This document shows positions 63,964 through 64,000 of a stretch of 64,000 nt of DNA, piece by piece. This DNA is from Hyphomicrobiales bacterium. Lineage in GTDB: Bacteria > Pseudomonadota > Alphaproteobacteria > Rhizobiales > Devosiaceae. Each line of letters opens with the position of its first letter. Positions within the stretch are counted from its first letter, which is position 1. A program made the position numbers and the translations under genes. The notes beneath the pieces were generated by a model that did no database searches, was not told the origin of the DNA, and saw only the letters and a list, made by a program, of their open reading frames with translations. The stretch lies in contig UCAU01000003.1 of assembly GCA_900470445.1 (NCBI GenBank), positions 38,737 to 102,736 on the forward strand, written 5' to 3'.

Positions 63964-64000
63964 CTCCCTCCCCCCTTGAGGGGAGGGATTGAGGGTGGGG
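63964..64000. repeat. REP-like GC-rich hairpin at the window end
   Basis: CCTCCC and GGGAGG flank CCCCTTGAGGGG-like inner pairing, followed by ATTGAGGGTGGGG. It looks like the start of a dispersed palindromic repeat that continues beyond base 64000. The 63829-63963 stretch upstream holds no recognisable gene. Confidence 0.5.

Overview
The window is a GC-rich chromosomal segment of an alphaproteobacterium, most likely of the order Hyphomicrobiales. Gene content and order suggest a Devosia-like member of the Devosiaceae; this is inference from remembered gene orders, not a search. Supporting features are an aerobic-type CobS, the tyrA/DUF2125 pair, ftsEX beside a zinc-ribbon protein and a CpdR-like receiver, mtgA near rpmF and a polyprenyl synthase, a biotin-type pyruvate carboxylase and a periplasmic parvulin divergent from secA. 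Coding density is high and non-ATG starts (TTG, GTG) are common. No rRNA, tRNA, CRISPR array, insertion sequence or prophage was seen.

Layout. 1-6 kb: cobS (cut by the window edge), a J-domain protein, a BolA-like protein, aroB/aroK, a small membrane protein with xerD, and accA. 6-12 kb: an L,D-transpeptidase lipoprotein, a membrane-anchored protein of unknown function, secA and the divergent parvulin foldase. 12-20 kb: accessory and regulatory genes, including a TetR regulator divergent from a small two-helix membrane protein with visible operators, an HNH protein, an esterase, a LuxR-type regulator, an Omp25-like barrel, an AlkA-like glycosylase, gluQ-RS, and an NAD(P)-binding protein divergent from a LysR regulator. 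20-28 kb: a HIG1-like protein, cobalamin adenosyltransferase, rhomboid protease, YjfB-like protein, TlpA-like thioredoxin, argH, chaC, lysA and an AlkZ-like protein. 28-34 kb: CpdR-like receiver, zinc-ribbon protein, ftsEX, YcxB-like protein, plsC, a second ChaC and DUF2125. 34-41 kb: tyrA, hisC, a methyltransferase, gloB, fumC, rpmF and mtgA. 41-50 kb: ispA, MOSC, YbaK-like, ispG, YkvA-like, EVE, pyc and a DSP-like phosphatase. 50-64 kb: a GGDEF-EAL protein, an orphan ProX-type binding protein, livK, a methyltransferase, a RES/Xre toxin-antitoxin pair, livGFHM, mgsA, and a chemoreceptor coupled to a small membrane protein.

Most genes are housekeeping: shikimate and aromatic amino acid synthesis, lysine and arginine synthesis, isoprenoids (ispA, ispG), anaplerosis and TCA (pyc, fumC), fatty acid and phospholipid synthesis (accA, plsC), protein export and folding (secA, parvulin, tlpA), division (ftsEX) and wall synthesis (mtgA, L,D-transpeptidase). 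The liv genes form one transporter, but the binding-protein gene is separated from the permease/ATPase operon by a methyltransferase and the RES/Xre pair.

The most unusual structure is a roughly 90-nt palindromic element present twice (731-819 and 34286-34375). The copies are nearly identical, and each sits inside an outer stem whose sequence is specific to the locus and abuts the stop codon of a minus-strand gene. Other notable regulatory DNA includes a TetR operator pair overlaid on a near-consensus promoter (12719-12764), a RES/Xre promoter whose Shine-Dalgarno lies in a hairpin (56708-56763), and several REP-like palindrome clusters.
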